From: Pseudomonas sp. PH1b
Lineage (GTDB): Bacteria; Pseudomonadota; Gammaproteobacteria; Pseudomonadales; Pseudomonadaceae
Reading direction: 5' to 3'
Assembly: GCF_000633395.1 (NCBI RefSeq)
Contig: NZ_AYMU01000030.1
Span: 1 to 64,000 of the forward strand
Length of the DNA stretch: 64,000 nt
Within the stretch, counting starts at the first letter, position 1, and each line of letters opens with the position of its first letter. A program made the position numbers and the translations under genes. Of the stretch, positions 26,776 through 34,876 are shown one piece after another. The notes under the pieces were generated by a model, which was not told the DNA's origin, searched no databases, and was given only the letters and a program-made list of their open reading frames with translations.

Positions 26776-27918
26776 TCAATCCAGCTTCTTGCGGGTGCAC
26801 AGCCGTGCAGCGTTCAACAGAAACAAGGCGTAGGCCGTGAGGATGGCCAGGTTCTTGGCGATCAGCGGCCAGTTGTTGCCCGCCAGGAACAGGGTCTTCA
26901 CCAACTCCATGAAATAGGTCGCCGGCAGGATCGAGCCGACCATGCGGATGAAGGTCGGGACATTGCGCAAGTCAAAGAGAAAGCCCGACAGCATCAGCGC
27001 CGGCAGGAAGCTGAAGATGATTGCGATCTGGCTCGCCAGGAACTGGTTGCGGGTCTTCGCCGAGATCAGCAGGCCGATGCCCAGGGTCACCACCAGGTAA
27101 AGCATCGAGCTCAGTAGCAAGAGCACCAGCGAGCCCTGGATCGGCACCTGAAACAGCAGTCGAGCGGACACCAGGCACATCATCAGGCCCAGCAGGCCCA
27201 CCAGAAAGTAGGGAATGATCTTGGCCAGGAGTATCTCGATCGACCTGACCGGGGTGACGAACAGCGATTCGAGGGTTCCCCTCTCCCACTCCCGGGCCAG
27301 CACCAGTGAGGTCAGGAACGCCCCCACCAGCGTCATGATCAGGGCAATGAGCCCGGGCACCAAATACCAGGTACTGCTGTTGGCCGCGTTGAACCACATC
27401 CGCTCGACCAGCAGCACCCGCCCTGCAGCCTGTGACGGCCTGGCACGGTCAAGCTGCTGCTGTTGCCAGACATTCAGCGCCCCCCTGACGTAGCGTCCAA
27501 GCGTCGCCGCACTGTTGGCGTCGGCGCCATGCAGCAGCAGTTGCAAGCGCGCATCCTGGCGCTCGAGTCGGCGGGAAAAGTCCGCCGGTATGCGCACGAT
27601 GCCATCGACCCGACGCCGGTCCATCAAAGCCTGTGCATCGGCCATGCTGGTGACCCGGATCACCGAGAAGTAATCCGAGCTCTCAAGCTTGGCCACGACG
27701 CTGCGAGCACTGGGCGAGCTGTCTTCCATCACCACCGCCAGAGGCGAATTGCGAATATCCAGGGACAGGCCGTAACCGAATATCAGGATCAGGACGATGG
27801 GCAGGACGATGCCTATCGCCAGGTTGCTCTTGTCCCGCAGCAATTGGCGGAACTCCTTTTTGGTCAGTGCCATCAGGCGGCGCCTGAAACCTGATGCAGC
27901 TCCATTGAAATCGGACAT
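26776..27918 (-). CDS. pltK: ABC-2 type permease of the pyoluteorin exporter
   Basis: 380 aa from the ATG at 27918, which has GAGGAATG at normal distance; an ATG 6 bases upstream sits too close to that site. Same architecture as PltN: N-terminal helix with LPIVLILIFGYGLSLD, a periplasmic domain, then five helices with EWERGTLESLFVTPV. Similarity to PltN indicates an old duplication. It works with PltJ, PltN, PltI and PltO. Confidence 0.9.
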   Translation of the reverse strand: MSDFNGAASGFRRRLMALTKKEFRQLLRDKSNLAIGIVLPIVLILIFGYGLSLDIRNSPLAVVMEDSSPSARSVVAKLESSDYFSVIRVTSMADAQALMDRRRVDGIVRIPADFSRRLERQDARLQLLLHGADANSAATLGRYVRGALNVWQQQQLDRARPSQAAGRVLLVERMWFNAANSSTWYLVPGLIALIMTLVGAFLTSLVLAREWERGTLESLFVTPVRSIEILLAKIIPYFLVGLLGLMMCLVSARLLFQVPIQGSLVLLLLSSMLYLVVTLGIGLLISAKTRNQFLASQIAIIFSFLPALMLSGFLFDLRNVPTFIRMVGSILPATYFMELVKTLFLAGNNWPLIAKNLAILTAYALFLLNAARLCTRKKLD

Positions 27919-27927
27919 GCTCATTCC

Positions 27928-29691
27928 TCACTGCACCCTGGCACTGGCCTGCGCTCGAGCACGCTCGACCACGGCAATGAAGGCGCTGTTCATGTCGGCA
28001 AGCGACTCATCGCCCTGGTGGCGGACCTGCTCCGGGGTGCCCAGGGCCAGCAACCGCCCGGCATCCTGGATCACGATGCGGTCGCAGTACTCGGCTTCTT
28101 CCATGAAATGGGTGGTGATGACGATGGTGGTACCGCTTTGCGCCAGGGCGGTGATACGTCGCCAGAAAGCCCTGCGGGCCAGGGGATCGATGCCGCTGGT
28201 GGGCTCGTCGAGAAACAGGATTTCAGGCTCGTGCAGCAGTGCGACTGCCATCGCCAGGCGCTGCTTGTAGCCACCAGGCAACTCACCACTGCGCAGGTGC
28301 TTGTGCTCGTCGAGGTCGAACTGTTCGAGCATCAGCGCCATTCGCGCCTTCAACTGCGCACCGTGCAGGCCATAGGCGCCGCCGAAGAAACGCAAGTTCT
28401 CCAGGGCCGAGAGGTTGGCGTACAAGGCGAACTTCTGCGACACGTAGCCGATCTTGCGGCGCGCCGCCGCTCGCGCGGTACGCAAATTGACCCCAGCCAC
28501 TTCCAGCTGCCCGCTGGAAGCGGGAAGCAGGCCGCAGAGCATGCGAAAGGTCGTGGTCTTGCCTGCGCCATTGGGCCCCAGCAAGCCAAATATCTCGCCC
28601 TTGAGAACCTCGAACGAGGTGCTGGCCACCGCGGTGAAGTCGCCGAACTTGCGCACCAGGTCACGAACTTCGATGACCACCGCGCGGCCGGCATCGGCGG
28701 CGTCCTGGCTATCGCCGGAGGGTGGCGTGTCAAAGGGTAGCGTGACCGCTGCCACCTGTTGCCTGAGCAGCACCATGAAGCCGTCTTCCAGACGCGCTTG
28801 CAGGGCCTCGGGGGCGCTCAGCCCGTCCAGGGAGGGGATGTCCTGCAGGGGCACCTGGGCATTGCGGATGAATCGCACCTTGCCGCCTTCGGGCACGGCA
28901 TCGACGATGTGCTCGCGGTCATCGAGCAAGTGCGCCTGCAGCAGCCTGGCCGGGTTGCCGGAGCGGGGGGCGACGCCATAGCACAGCCCCTGCGCCAGCT
29001 CACAGAGTTGTGCTGGCGGCCCCTGGGCAATCAGCCGTCCCTGATACAGGACGAAGACCTGAGCACAACGCTGAGCCTCGTCCATATAGGCGGTGCTGAT
29101 CAGCACCGTGAGGTTTTCCTGCTCGATCAATTGCTCGATGATGCTCCACAGCTCCCGGCGCGACAGCGGGTCGACTCCCACCGTGGGCTCGTCCAGCAGC
29201 AACAGCTGGGGCGAACGGACCAGCGTGCAAGCCAGCCCGAGTTTCTGTTTCATGCCGCCGGACAACTGCCCGGCCAGGCGCCCGCGGAATCGCGTCAGGT
29301 CCATCATCTGCAGCAACCGGGCAAATCGTTCATCGCGCTGCTGGGCAGGGACGCCATGCAGGTCGGCGTACAGCTCGAGGTTTTCCTGGATGGTCAGGTC
29401 TTCGTACAGGCCGAATTTCTGCGGCATGTAGCTGATGCGGTCCTGTACCTGCTGGGGGTGCGCGGCGACGTCCAGCCCCAGCACATTCAGCTGCCCCTGG
29501 TCCGCCTTCATCAATCCGGCAATCAGCCGCAGTAACGTGGTTTTCCCTGCCCCGTCCGGCCCCACCAGCGCGCTCAGCTTGCCCTGGGGAATGTCCAGGG
29601 AAATACCCTCCAGGGCCGTCTGCTGGCGCGCACCGACGCGAAAGTGCTTGACCAGATCGACAGCCTGGACCGTTGCCACCGACGCGCTCAT
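27928..29691 (-). CDS. pltJ: Fused double ATPase of the pyoluteorin exporter
   Basis: 587 aa with two complete ABC nucleotide-binding domains, like YbhF. Domain 1 has Walker A GPDGAGKTT (about 44-52), signature LSGGMKQK and Walker B LLLLDEPTVGVDP. Domain 2 has Walker A GPNGAGKTTT, a signature written LPGGYKQR instead of LSGG, and ILFLDEPTSGIDP. It drives the PltK/PltN permease. The start codon overlaps the pltI stop by 4 bases. Confidence 0.92.
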   Translation of the reverse strand: MSASVATVQAVDLVKHFRVGARQQTALEGISLDIPQGKLSALVGPDGAGKTTLLRLIAGLMKADQGQLNVLGLDVAAHPQQVQDRISYMPQKFGLYEDLTIQENLELYADLHGVPAQQRDERFARLLQMMDLTRFRGRLAGQLSGGMKQKLGLACTLVRSPQLLLLDEPTVGVDPLSRRELWSIIEQLIEQENLTVLISTAYMDEAQRCAQVFVLYQGRLIAQGPPAQLCELAQGLCYGVAPRSGNPARLLQAHLLDDREHIVDAVPEGGKVRFIRNAQVPLQDIPSLDGLSAPEALQARLEDGFMVLLRQQVAAVTLPFDTPPSGDSQDAADAGRAVVIEVRDLVRKFGDFTAVASTSFEVLKGEIFGLLGPNGAGKTTTFRMLCGLLPASSGQLEVAGVNLRTARAAARRKIGYVSQKFALYANLSALENLRFFGGAYGLHGAQLKARMALMLEQFDLDEHKHLRSGELPGGYKQRLAMAVALLHEPEILFLDEPTSGIDPLARRAFWRRITALAQSGTTIVITTHFMEEAEYCDRIVIQDAGRLLALGTPEQVRHQGDESLADMNSAFIAVVERARAQASARVQ

Positions 29692-30701
29692 GGCGCGGTC
29701 CCGACGGCCGGAGAACGCTCAAGGTAGACCGTCGCCGGCATGCCTAGCCGCAGGCGGTCGTCGGGGTCCTTGACCAGCACCCTGATCTCGTAGACCAGGC
29801 TGGTACGCAGGTCGTCGGTCTCCACCGACTTGGGGGTGAATTCAGCGACCGAAGAGATATAGCCGACCTTGCCGTCGATGGACTGCTCCGGAAAGCTGTC
29901 GGTAAACACCTGCGCCACCTGACCCGGCCGCACATGGCCCAATTGACGCTCATTGACATAGGCCCGCACCCACTTGGGGTCGGTCAGGGCCAGGGCGAAT
30001 ACCGGTCGCTGCGGCGAAGCCATATCGCCCGGCTCCAGCAGGCGCGTGCGAACCCGTGCCTGGGTAGGCGCCTTGAGCTGAGCGCGTGCCAGATAATGTT
30101 GCAGCAGCTCCAGGTCGGCCTTGGTGGCTTGCAGGTCCGCCGATGCCTGGGCGATGTCTTCATTGCGCGGGCCGATCTTGGCCAATGACCAGGCTTCGCG
30201 CTGTTCCTGCACCTGGGCCTGGGCGACCTGCAGGCGTGCCGACGCCTGGTCCAGGCGTTGCTGGCTGACGCCTCTGCCCTGAGTCTCGGCGGCGATCCGA
30301 CGCAAGCGCTGCGACTCCAACCGAGCCAGTTGCACTTGTGCCTGCGCGGCATCCAGACGTGCCCTGGACTGTTCGATCTCCTGGGGGCGCGTGCCATTTT
30401 TCAAACGCAGCAGCGCCTGCTCCTGGACGCCGATCCGGGCCTGAGAACGACTGATTTCAAGGCGCAACGTGCGCGTGTCGAGTTCGGCCAGCACCTGGCC
30501 CGCCTGCACCAGGTCGCCCTCCTCGGCATACAGCGCGGTGATTCGCTCGCTGCCATCGAACGCCAGGGAGACCTGACGAATATCGACGTTGCCATGAAGC
30601 TTCAGGCGATCGTGCTGTTCCTCGGGGCGAAGGAGAAACCAGGAAACACCTGCTGTTACCGCCAGCAGTACGGCAACCCCTGCAATCCACTGCTTCTTCA
30701 T
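29688..30701 (-). CDS. pltI: Membrane fusion protein (HlyD/EmrA family)
   Basis: 337 aa. One N-terminal membrane anchor (about 7-24), lipoyl halves (LHGNVDIRQVSLAFDGSERI at 38-57 and LKAPTQARVRTRLLEPGD further on), a long alpha-helical hairpin between them (about 90-200) and a beta-barrel domain. It bridges PltK/PltN and the PltO channel across the periplasm. First gene of the export operon, transcribed away from pltZ with a palindromic operator in the gap. Confidence 0.92.
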   Translation of the reverse strand: MKKQWIAGVAVLLAVTAGVSWFLLRPEEQHDRLKLHGNVDIRQVSLAFDGSERITALYAEEGDLVQAGQVLAELDTRTLRLEISRSQARIGVQEQALLRLKNGTRPQEIEQSRARLDAAQAQVQLARLESQRLRRIAAETQGRGVSQQRLDQASARLQVAQAQVQEQREAWSLAKIGPRNEDIAQASADLQATKADLELLQHYLARAQLKAPTQARVRTRLLEPGDMASPQRPVFALALTDPKWVRAYVNERQLGHVRPGQVAQVFTDSFPEQSIDGKVGYISSVAEFTPKSVETDDLRTSLVYEIRVLVKDPDDRLRLGMPATVYLERSPAVGTAP

Positions 30702-30731
30702 CCGTGAATCCTTTGTTTACCAAGACCTAGT

Positions 30732-30752
30732 TTAAATTCAATTTGAATTTAA
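30732..30752. promoter_or_regulatory. Perfect 21-bp palindrome, probable PltZ operator
   Basis: TTAAATTCAA-T-TTGAATTTAA: two perfect 10-base arms around one base, in AT-rich DNA between divergent pltI (start 30701) and pltZ (start 30813). TetR-family repressors bind such sites. PltZ is known to repress the adjacent export genes, so this is the likely site controlling both pltI and pltZ. Confidence 0.8.
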
Positions 30753-30812
30753 TCTAAAAAATAACAGATACTGGCGGTGAAGCAACCCCTATGTCCAACC
30801 ATGAGGAACGCC

Positions 30813-31448
30813 ATGAGCACTCGACGCAGATCCAGCAGAAGCGACGGCGAGCACACCAGGATCCGGATTCTCGAGGTGGCTGCCCGCCTGTTTGCCCAGC
30901 ATGGCTATGCCAACACCGCGAGCAAGCTCATCAGTGAAGAAGCCGGCACCGACCTGGCCGCCATCAACTACCACTTCGGCAGTCGGGAGGCCCTGTACAA
31001 GGCGGTCTTGATCGAAGGACACAAGCAGTTGGTGAGTTTCGAAGCCCTGTCGCAACTGGCCGGGAGCGACGAACCGGCACTGGGCAAGCTCGACGTGTTC
31101 ATTGATGCCATCGTCAGCCGGGTACTCGATGAGCAAAGCTGGCAAAGCAAAGTCTGTGCACGGGAAATACTCGCGCCTACCGTCCATTTCTCCAGCCTTG
31201 TCCAAGAAGAAGTGATGCCCAAGTTTCGCCTGTTGGAAACGATCATCAGCCAGATCACCGGCTTTCCGTCCGGCGACCCGGCGCTGGCGCGCTGCGCCAT
31301 CAGCATCATCGCCCCCTGCCTGATGCTGGCGGTGATCGATCGCCAGCAGCCCAGCCCGCTCCAGGCCGTGCTGCAACACGATGCAGACGCCCTGAAAGCG
31401 CACCTCAAGCTGTTTGCCCGGTCCGGACTCGCCGCCATTGCCCACTGA
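30813..31448 (+). CDS. pltZ: TetR-family repressor of the plt export operon
   Basis: 211 aa from the ATG at 30813, preceded by GAGGAACGCC; upstream in-frame starts lack a ribosome site. The N-terminal helix-turn-helix (RIRILEVAARLFAQHGYANTASKLISEEAGTDLAAINYHFGSREALYKAV) is classic TetR, and the C-terminal ligand domain is of the CerR/DUF1956 kind. In known plt loci it represses the transporter genes and responds to pyoluteorin-related ligand. Its stop lies only 5 bases from the convergent pltG stop. Confidence 0.92.
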   Translation: MSTRRRSSRSDGEHTRIRILEVAARLFAQHGYANTASKLISEEAGTDLAAINYHFGSREALYKAVLIEGHKQLVSFEALSQLAGSDEPALGKLDVFIDAIVSRVLDEQSWQSKVCAREILAPTVHFSSLVQEEVMPKFRLLETIISQITGFPSGDPALARCAISIIAPCLMLAVIDRQQPSPLQAVLQHDADALKAHLKLFARSGLAAIAH

Positions 31449-31453
31449 ACGGT

Positions 31454-32236
31454 TCATCCCACCAGACTGCCCGGCTGATTGTGCAGGGCACTCCCCAGCA
31501 CCGCCTTGATCCGCGACATAACCTGTCCATCGAGAAAGAAGTGGCCTCCGGCAAACACGAACTGCTCGAAGCGGCCCCGGGTATAGCCTCGCCACTGCTG
31601 CATCTGCTCGGGCGGCGCGATCAGGTCCTGGGTACCGCTCAGGCAGACCATGTCGATGTCCAGCGGCCGGGCCTGAGCCTGGGCATAGGAGTAGACCATC
31701 TGGATGTCGGCCTGGATCACCGGCAGGTACATCTGCATCAGGTCCTCTTCGGCCAGCACCACTGCAGGAACCCCGCCCATGGCCTGCAGCACCGCGGTGG
31801 CCTGGGTCGCCGGCAACTGGTGCAAGGGCGCGACCCGCTGCGGTACATGGGGAGCGACCATGCCCGATAGCATCAGTTGCAGCGGCACCTGTCGCTGCCG
31901 CTGTTGCAGGACACTGGCGACCGCGAAGGCCAGCAACGCCCCCATGCTATGGCCGAAGAAGCAGCAGGGAATGTCATCGCTGAACTGTTCCAGGCAATCG
32001 GCCACGTCATTGGCCGCCGCCTGCATGTCACAGTAACGGTGCTCCTGGCTGCGACCCTCACGGCCCGGCAACTGCAGGGCATACAGGTCGACCTGGTCAT
32101 ACAGCGGCAGAAACCAACGGTGAAAGACCGACGCCCCGCTGCCGGCATAGGGGAAAGTGAAGAGTCGCATCTTGCCCCGTGGCCGGCTGGCATAGGGAAA
32201 CCAGACTTCCCGGGCGATGGATGATGGCGTCGACAT
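31454..32236 (-). CDS. pltG: Type II thioesterase of pyoluteorin synthesis
   Basis: 260 aa, alpha/beta hydrolase of the GrsT family. The nucleophile S97 lies in FFGHSMGA, and a late AGGHFFLDG holds the catalytic His. LFTFPYAGSGASVFHRW and LQLPGREGR are family blocks. PltC has no terminal thioesterase domain, so PltG either releases the finished chain or clears stalled carrier proteins. Last gene of pltLABCDEFG, 3 bases after pltF. Confidence 0.92.
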   Translation of the reverse strand: MSTPSSIAREVWFPYASRPRGKMRLFTFPYAGSGASVFHRWFLPLYDQVDLYALQLPGREGRSQEHRYCDMQAAANDVADCLEQFSDDIPCCFFGHSMGALLAFAVASVLQQRQRQVPLQLMLSGMVAPHVPQRVAPLHQLPATQATAVLQAMGGVPAVVLAEEDLMQMYLPVIQADIQMVYSYAQAQARPLDIDMVCLSGTQDLIAPPEQMQQWRGYTRGRFEQFVFAGGHFFLDGQVMSRIKAVLGSALHNQPGSLVG

Positions 32237-32239
32237 CGC

Positions 32240-33736
32240 TCAACCCTCCACTCGCCGGGCCAGGGCGAAGCGATCGACCTTGCCGTTGGCGTTGCGCGGC
32301 AGCGCCTCCAGGCACAGCATCTTGTCGATGATCATGTAACGCGGCAGGCACTGTGCACAGTGGCGCTTGAGGTCGATGATCGAGAGGCTGGCCCCCGCCT
32401 GGGGCACCAGCGCTCCCCAGAGTTGGGCATTCATCCCCTCCCCGATCACCAGCACCGCAGCCTCGCTGACCTGGGGGTGGGCCAGTAGCGCAGCTTCCAC
32501 TTCACCCCGCTCGATCCGGTTGCCACGCACTTTGAGCATGTCATCGCGGCGCCCCAGGTATTCGTAGTTGCCATCGGCCAGTTGCCTGACCATGTCGCCG
32601 GTCTTGTAGGGCCCCTGCTGTTCCGGCAGGGCGAAATACCCCAGCATCACCGTGGGCCCCTGGACCACCAGTTCCCCCTCTTCCCCCGGGGCGCAGCGAC
32701 TGCCGTCGGGTTTCTGCGCCCACACCTGGTTGCCCGATGCCGCCGTACCGATCGGTACCGGAAGCAAACGCTGAGGATCAATGGCATCGACCTCGAACGC
32801 GGTGCAGACATTGGTTTCCGTAGGGCCGAACAGATTGGCCAGGCGGACCTCGGGATAAGCTGCGCGCAGCTCGCGCAGGTGTTTGATCGGGAACGGCTCG
32901 CCGGCGAACAGCAGTACCCGCAGGGTGCCTTGCAGGTCCGTCAGCAGGCCGCCGTCCTGCATCATCATCATGAGCACCGAAGGCACCGAGTACCAGACCG
33001 TGATCTCGTGGGAGCCGATGAAGTCGGTCAGCAGCCGCGGCGAGAAAGCCATGGCCTCAGGCACCAGGTGCACCGTAGCGCCCACATTCAGCGCGCAATA
33101 TAGGTCCAGGACCGAGAGATCGAAATGAAACGGCGCGTGGTTGGCGAAACGCTCGTTGGCCTTGAAGCCATAGCGTTCGCACGCCCAGTCGACGAACGCC
33201 AGGGCATTGCCGTGACTGAGCGACACCCCTTTGGGAGTGCCGGTGGAGCCTGAGGTGTAGAGGATGTAGGCCAGGTCGTCCGGCTGAATCTCGACCTTCG
33301 CCATGACGCTGGAGCGGGTATCGATGCTGCGCCAGTAGCGCGCACTGGTGGGGTCGTCCAGCACCACGCAGCGGGCCTGGGCAAGTTCGCCGCCAGCGAT
33401 TTCTTCCAGGTGCGCGGCCGTGCAGATGATCAGCACCCCCTGGCAATCGCGGGCAATCTTTTCCAGGCGCGACACCGGGCTCAGCGGGTCCACGGGCACG
33501 TACACCACCCCCAGCCGCAGGGCCGCCTGCATGAGCGCCACCAGGTCGACCGACTTGTGTGCCCAGAGCAGAATCCGCTGCCCCTGGCGCACGTCCAGGG
33601 CACAGAGCATGGCGGCGAACTCAGCGGTCCGCCGCTCCAGCGCCGCATAACTCAGGCCTTGCTGTTCATCCACCACCGCCATCTGCTGCGGATAGCGCGC
33701 GGCACTGCGCATCACTCGTTCATGAATCAGCGTCAT
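32240..33736 (-). CDS. pltF: L-prolyl-AMP ligase (stand-alone adenylation domain)
   Basis: 498 aa from the ATG at 33736, which overlaps the pltE stop by 4 bases; the frame extends further upstream but only inside pltE. Adenylation motifs in order: AYILYTSGSTGTPKGV (A3), NLFGPTETNV (A5), YKTGDMVR (A7), GRRDDMLKVRGNRIERGEVE (A8) and NANGKVDR (A10). It activates L-proline and loads it on the carrier protein PltL, the first step of pyrrole formation. Confidence 0.93.
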   Translation of the reverse strand: MTLIHERVMRSAARYPQQMAVVDEQQGLSYAALERRTAEFAAMLCALDVRQGQRILLWAHKSVDLVALMQAALRLGVVYVPVDPLSPVSRLEKIARDCQGVLIICTAAHLEEIAGGELAQARCVVLDDPTSARYWRSIDTRSSVMAKVEIQPDDLAYILYTSGSTGTPKGVSLSHGNALAFVDWACERYGFKANERFANHAPFHFDLSVLDLYCALNVGATVHLVPEAMAFSPRLLTDFIGSHEITVWYSVPSVLMMMMQDGGLLTDLQGTLRVLLFAGEPFPIKHLRELRAAYPEVRLANLFGPTETNVCTAFEVDAIDPQRLLPVPIGTAASGNQVWAQKPDGSRCAPGEEGELVVQGPTVMLGYFALPEQQGPYKTGDMVRQLADGNYEYLGRRDDMLKVRGNRIERGEVEAALLAHPQVSEAAVLVIGEGMNAQLWGALVPQAGASLSIIDLKRHCAQCLPRYMIIDKMLCLEALPRNANGKVDRFALARRVEG

Positions 33737-34875
33737 AGTCTCAGCTCCCGGGCGATGATTTCGTGTTGCATATCGGTGGTGCCGGAAAAGATCGTGGTGC
33801 CAATGGAATCGCGCAGCATTGCCTCGATACCGAAGGACTCGAGACAGCCCCGGCCGCCGAAGATCCTCACCGCATCGATACTGGAGGCCAGCGCACCTTC
33901 GCTGATGGCCAGCTTCGACAAGGCGATGTTGAGTTGTCCCGGATCGCCCTGGTCCATGCCCCAGCACGCCCTGAACAGCAGCAGGCGGGCCGACTCCAGG
34001 CGCAGCTTCATCTGCGCAATACGGTGGGAGACCGCCTGGTTGTCGCCGATCGGCTTGCCGAACTGGCGCCGCGTGCGCGCATGCTCGATGCATTGTTCCA
34101 GCTGCCGCTCCATCATCCCCAGGAAAGCCGCGAACAAGCAGGCGCGCTCCCATCCCATGGAACTCTGGAACACCTGCCGGCCCTGCCCCTCCTCGCCCAG
34201 GCGGTGGACCCCAGGGACCATGCAGTCATCGAAGAACACCTCGCCAGCCGGGCAGCTTTTCAGGCACACCTTGCCCAGGGGCTCGCTGACTCGCAGGCCC
34301 GGCGTGTTGCAGTTGACGATGAACCCACTGACGCCCAGGGCGCCATACTCGGGCTGGGTGGTGGCGTAGGTCACGAAGATGTCGGCGATCGGCGCATTAC
34401 CGGCAAAACTCTTGTGGCCGCTGAGGCGATAGCTGCCATCGGCCTGAGGCAAGGCCCGGGTCTTCAGATTGCTCGCATCCGAGCCCGCCTCGGGCTCGGT
34501 AATGGCGTTGGAGCCGATGAACTCGCCACTGGCCAGTTTCGGCAGGACATCGCGCTTGGTTGCCGGCGAGGCGAACTCGACGATCGGCATGGCACAGGCA
34601 AACTGGTGCGCGGCCGCCGCAAATACCAGCCCCATGTCCGTGCAGCCCAGGCCAAATGCGTGCATCGCAATGGCCGTCGACAGCGCCCCCAGGCCCTGGC
34701 CACCGTACTCCTTGGGAATCGACAGCCCCAGTAACCCGGCCTCGCCGCAGATGCTCCACTGCTGCTGGGTGAAATATGGCGAATGCTGGTTGCTGCAGGC
34801 CGCCAGTTGCTCGGCACACACCTGCGCGATCATTGCTGCGTGTTCTTTCTGGGTGGCGTCATAGTTGAAGTCCAT
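33733..34875 (-). CDS. pltE: Prolyl-carrier-protein dehydrogenase (acyl-CoA dehydrogenase family)
   Basis: 380 aa, the full acyl-CoA dehydrogenase fold: N-terminal helical domain, FAD/substrate loop around AITEPEAGSDASNL, and a C-terminal helical domain with AVRIFGGRGCLESFGIEAMLRD. It oxidises prolyl-S-PltL to pyrrolyl-2-carboxyl-S-PltL. It starts 1 base after the pltD stop and overlaps pltF by 4 bases. Confidence 0.93.
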   Translation of the reverse strand: MDFNYDATQKEHAAMIAQVCAEQLAACSNQHSPYFTQQQWSICGEAGLLGLSIPKEYGGQGLGALSTAIAMHAFGLGCTDMGLVFAAAAHQFACAMPIVEFASPATKRDVLPKLASGEFIGSNAITEPEAGSDASNLKTRALPQADGSYRLSGHKSFAGNAPIADIFVTYATTQPEYGALGVSGFIVNCNTPGLRVSEPLGKVCLKSCPAGEVFFDDCMVPGVHRLGEEGQGRQVFQSSMGWERACLFAAFLGMMERQLEQCIEHARTRRQFGKPIGDNQAVSHRIAQMKLRLESARLLLFRACWGMDQGDPGQLNIALSKLAISEGALASSIDAVRIFGGRGCLESFGIEAMLRDSIGTTIFSGTTDMQHEIIARELRL

Positions 34876-34876
34876 T

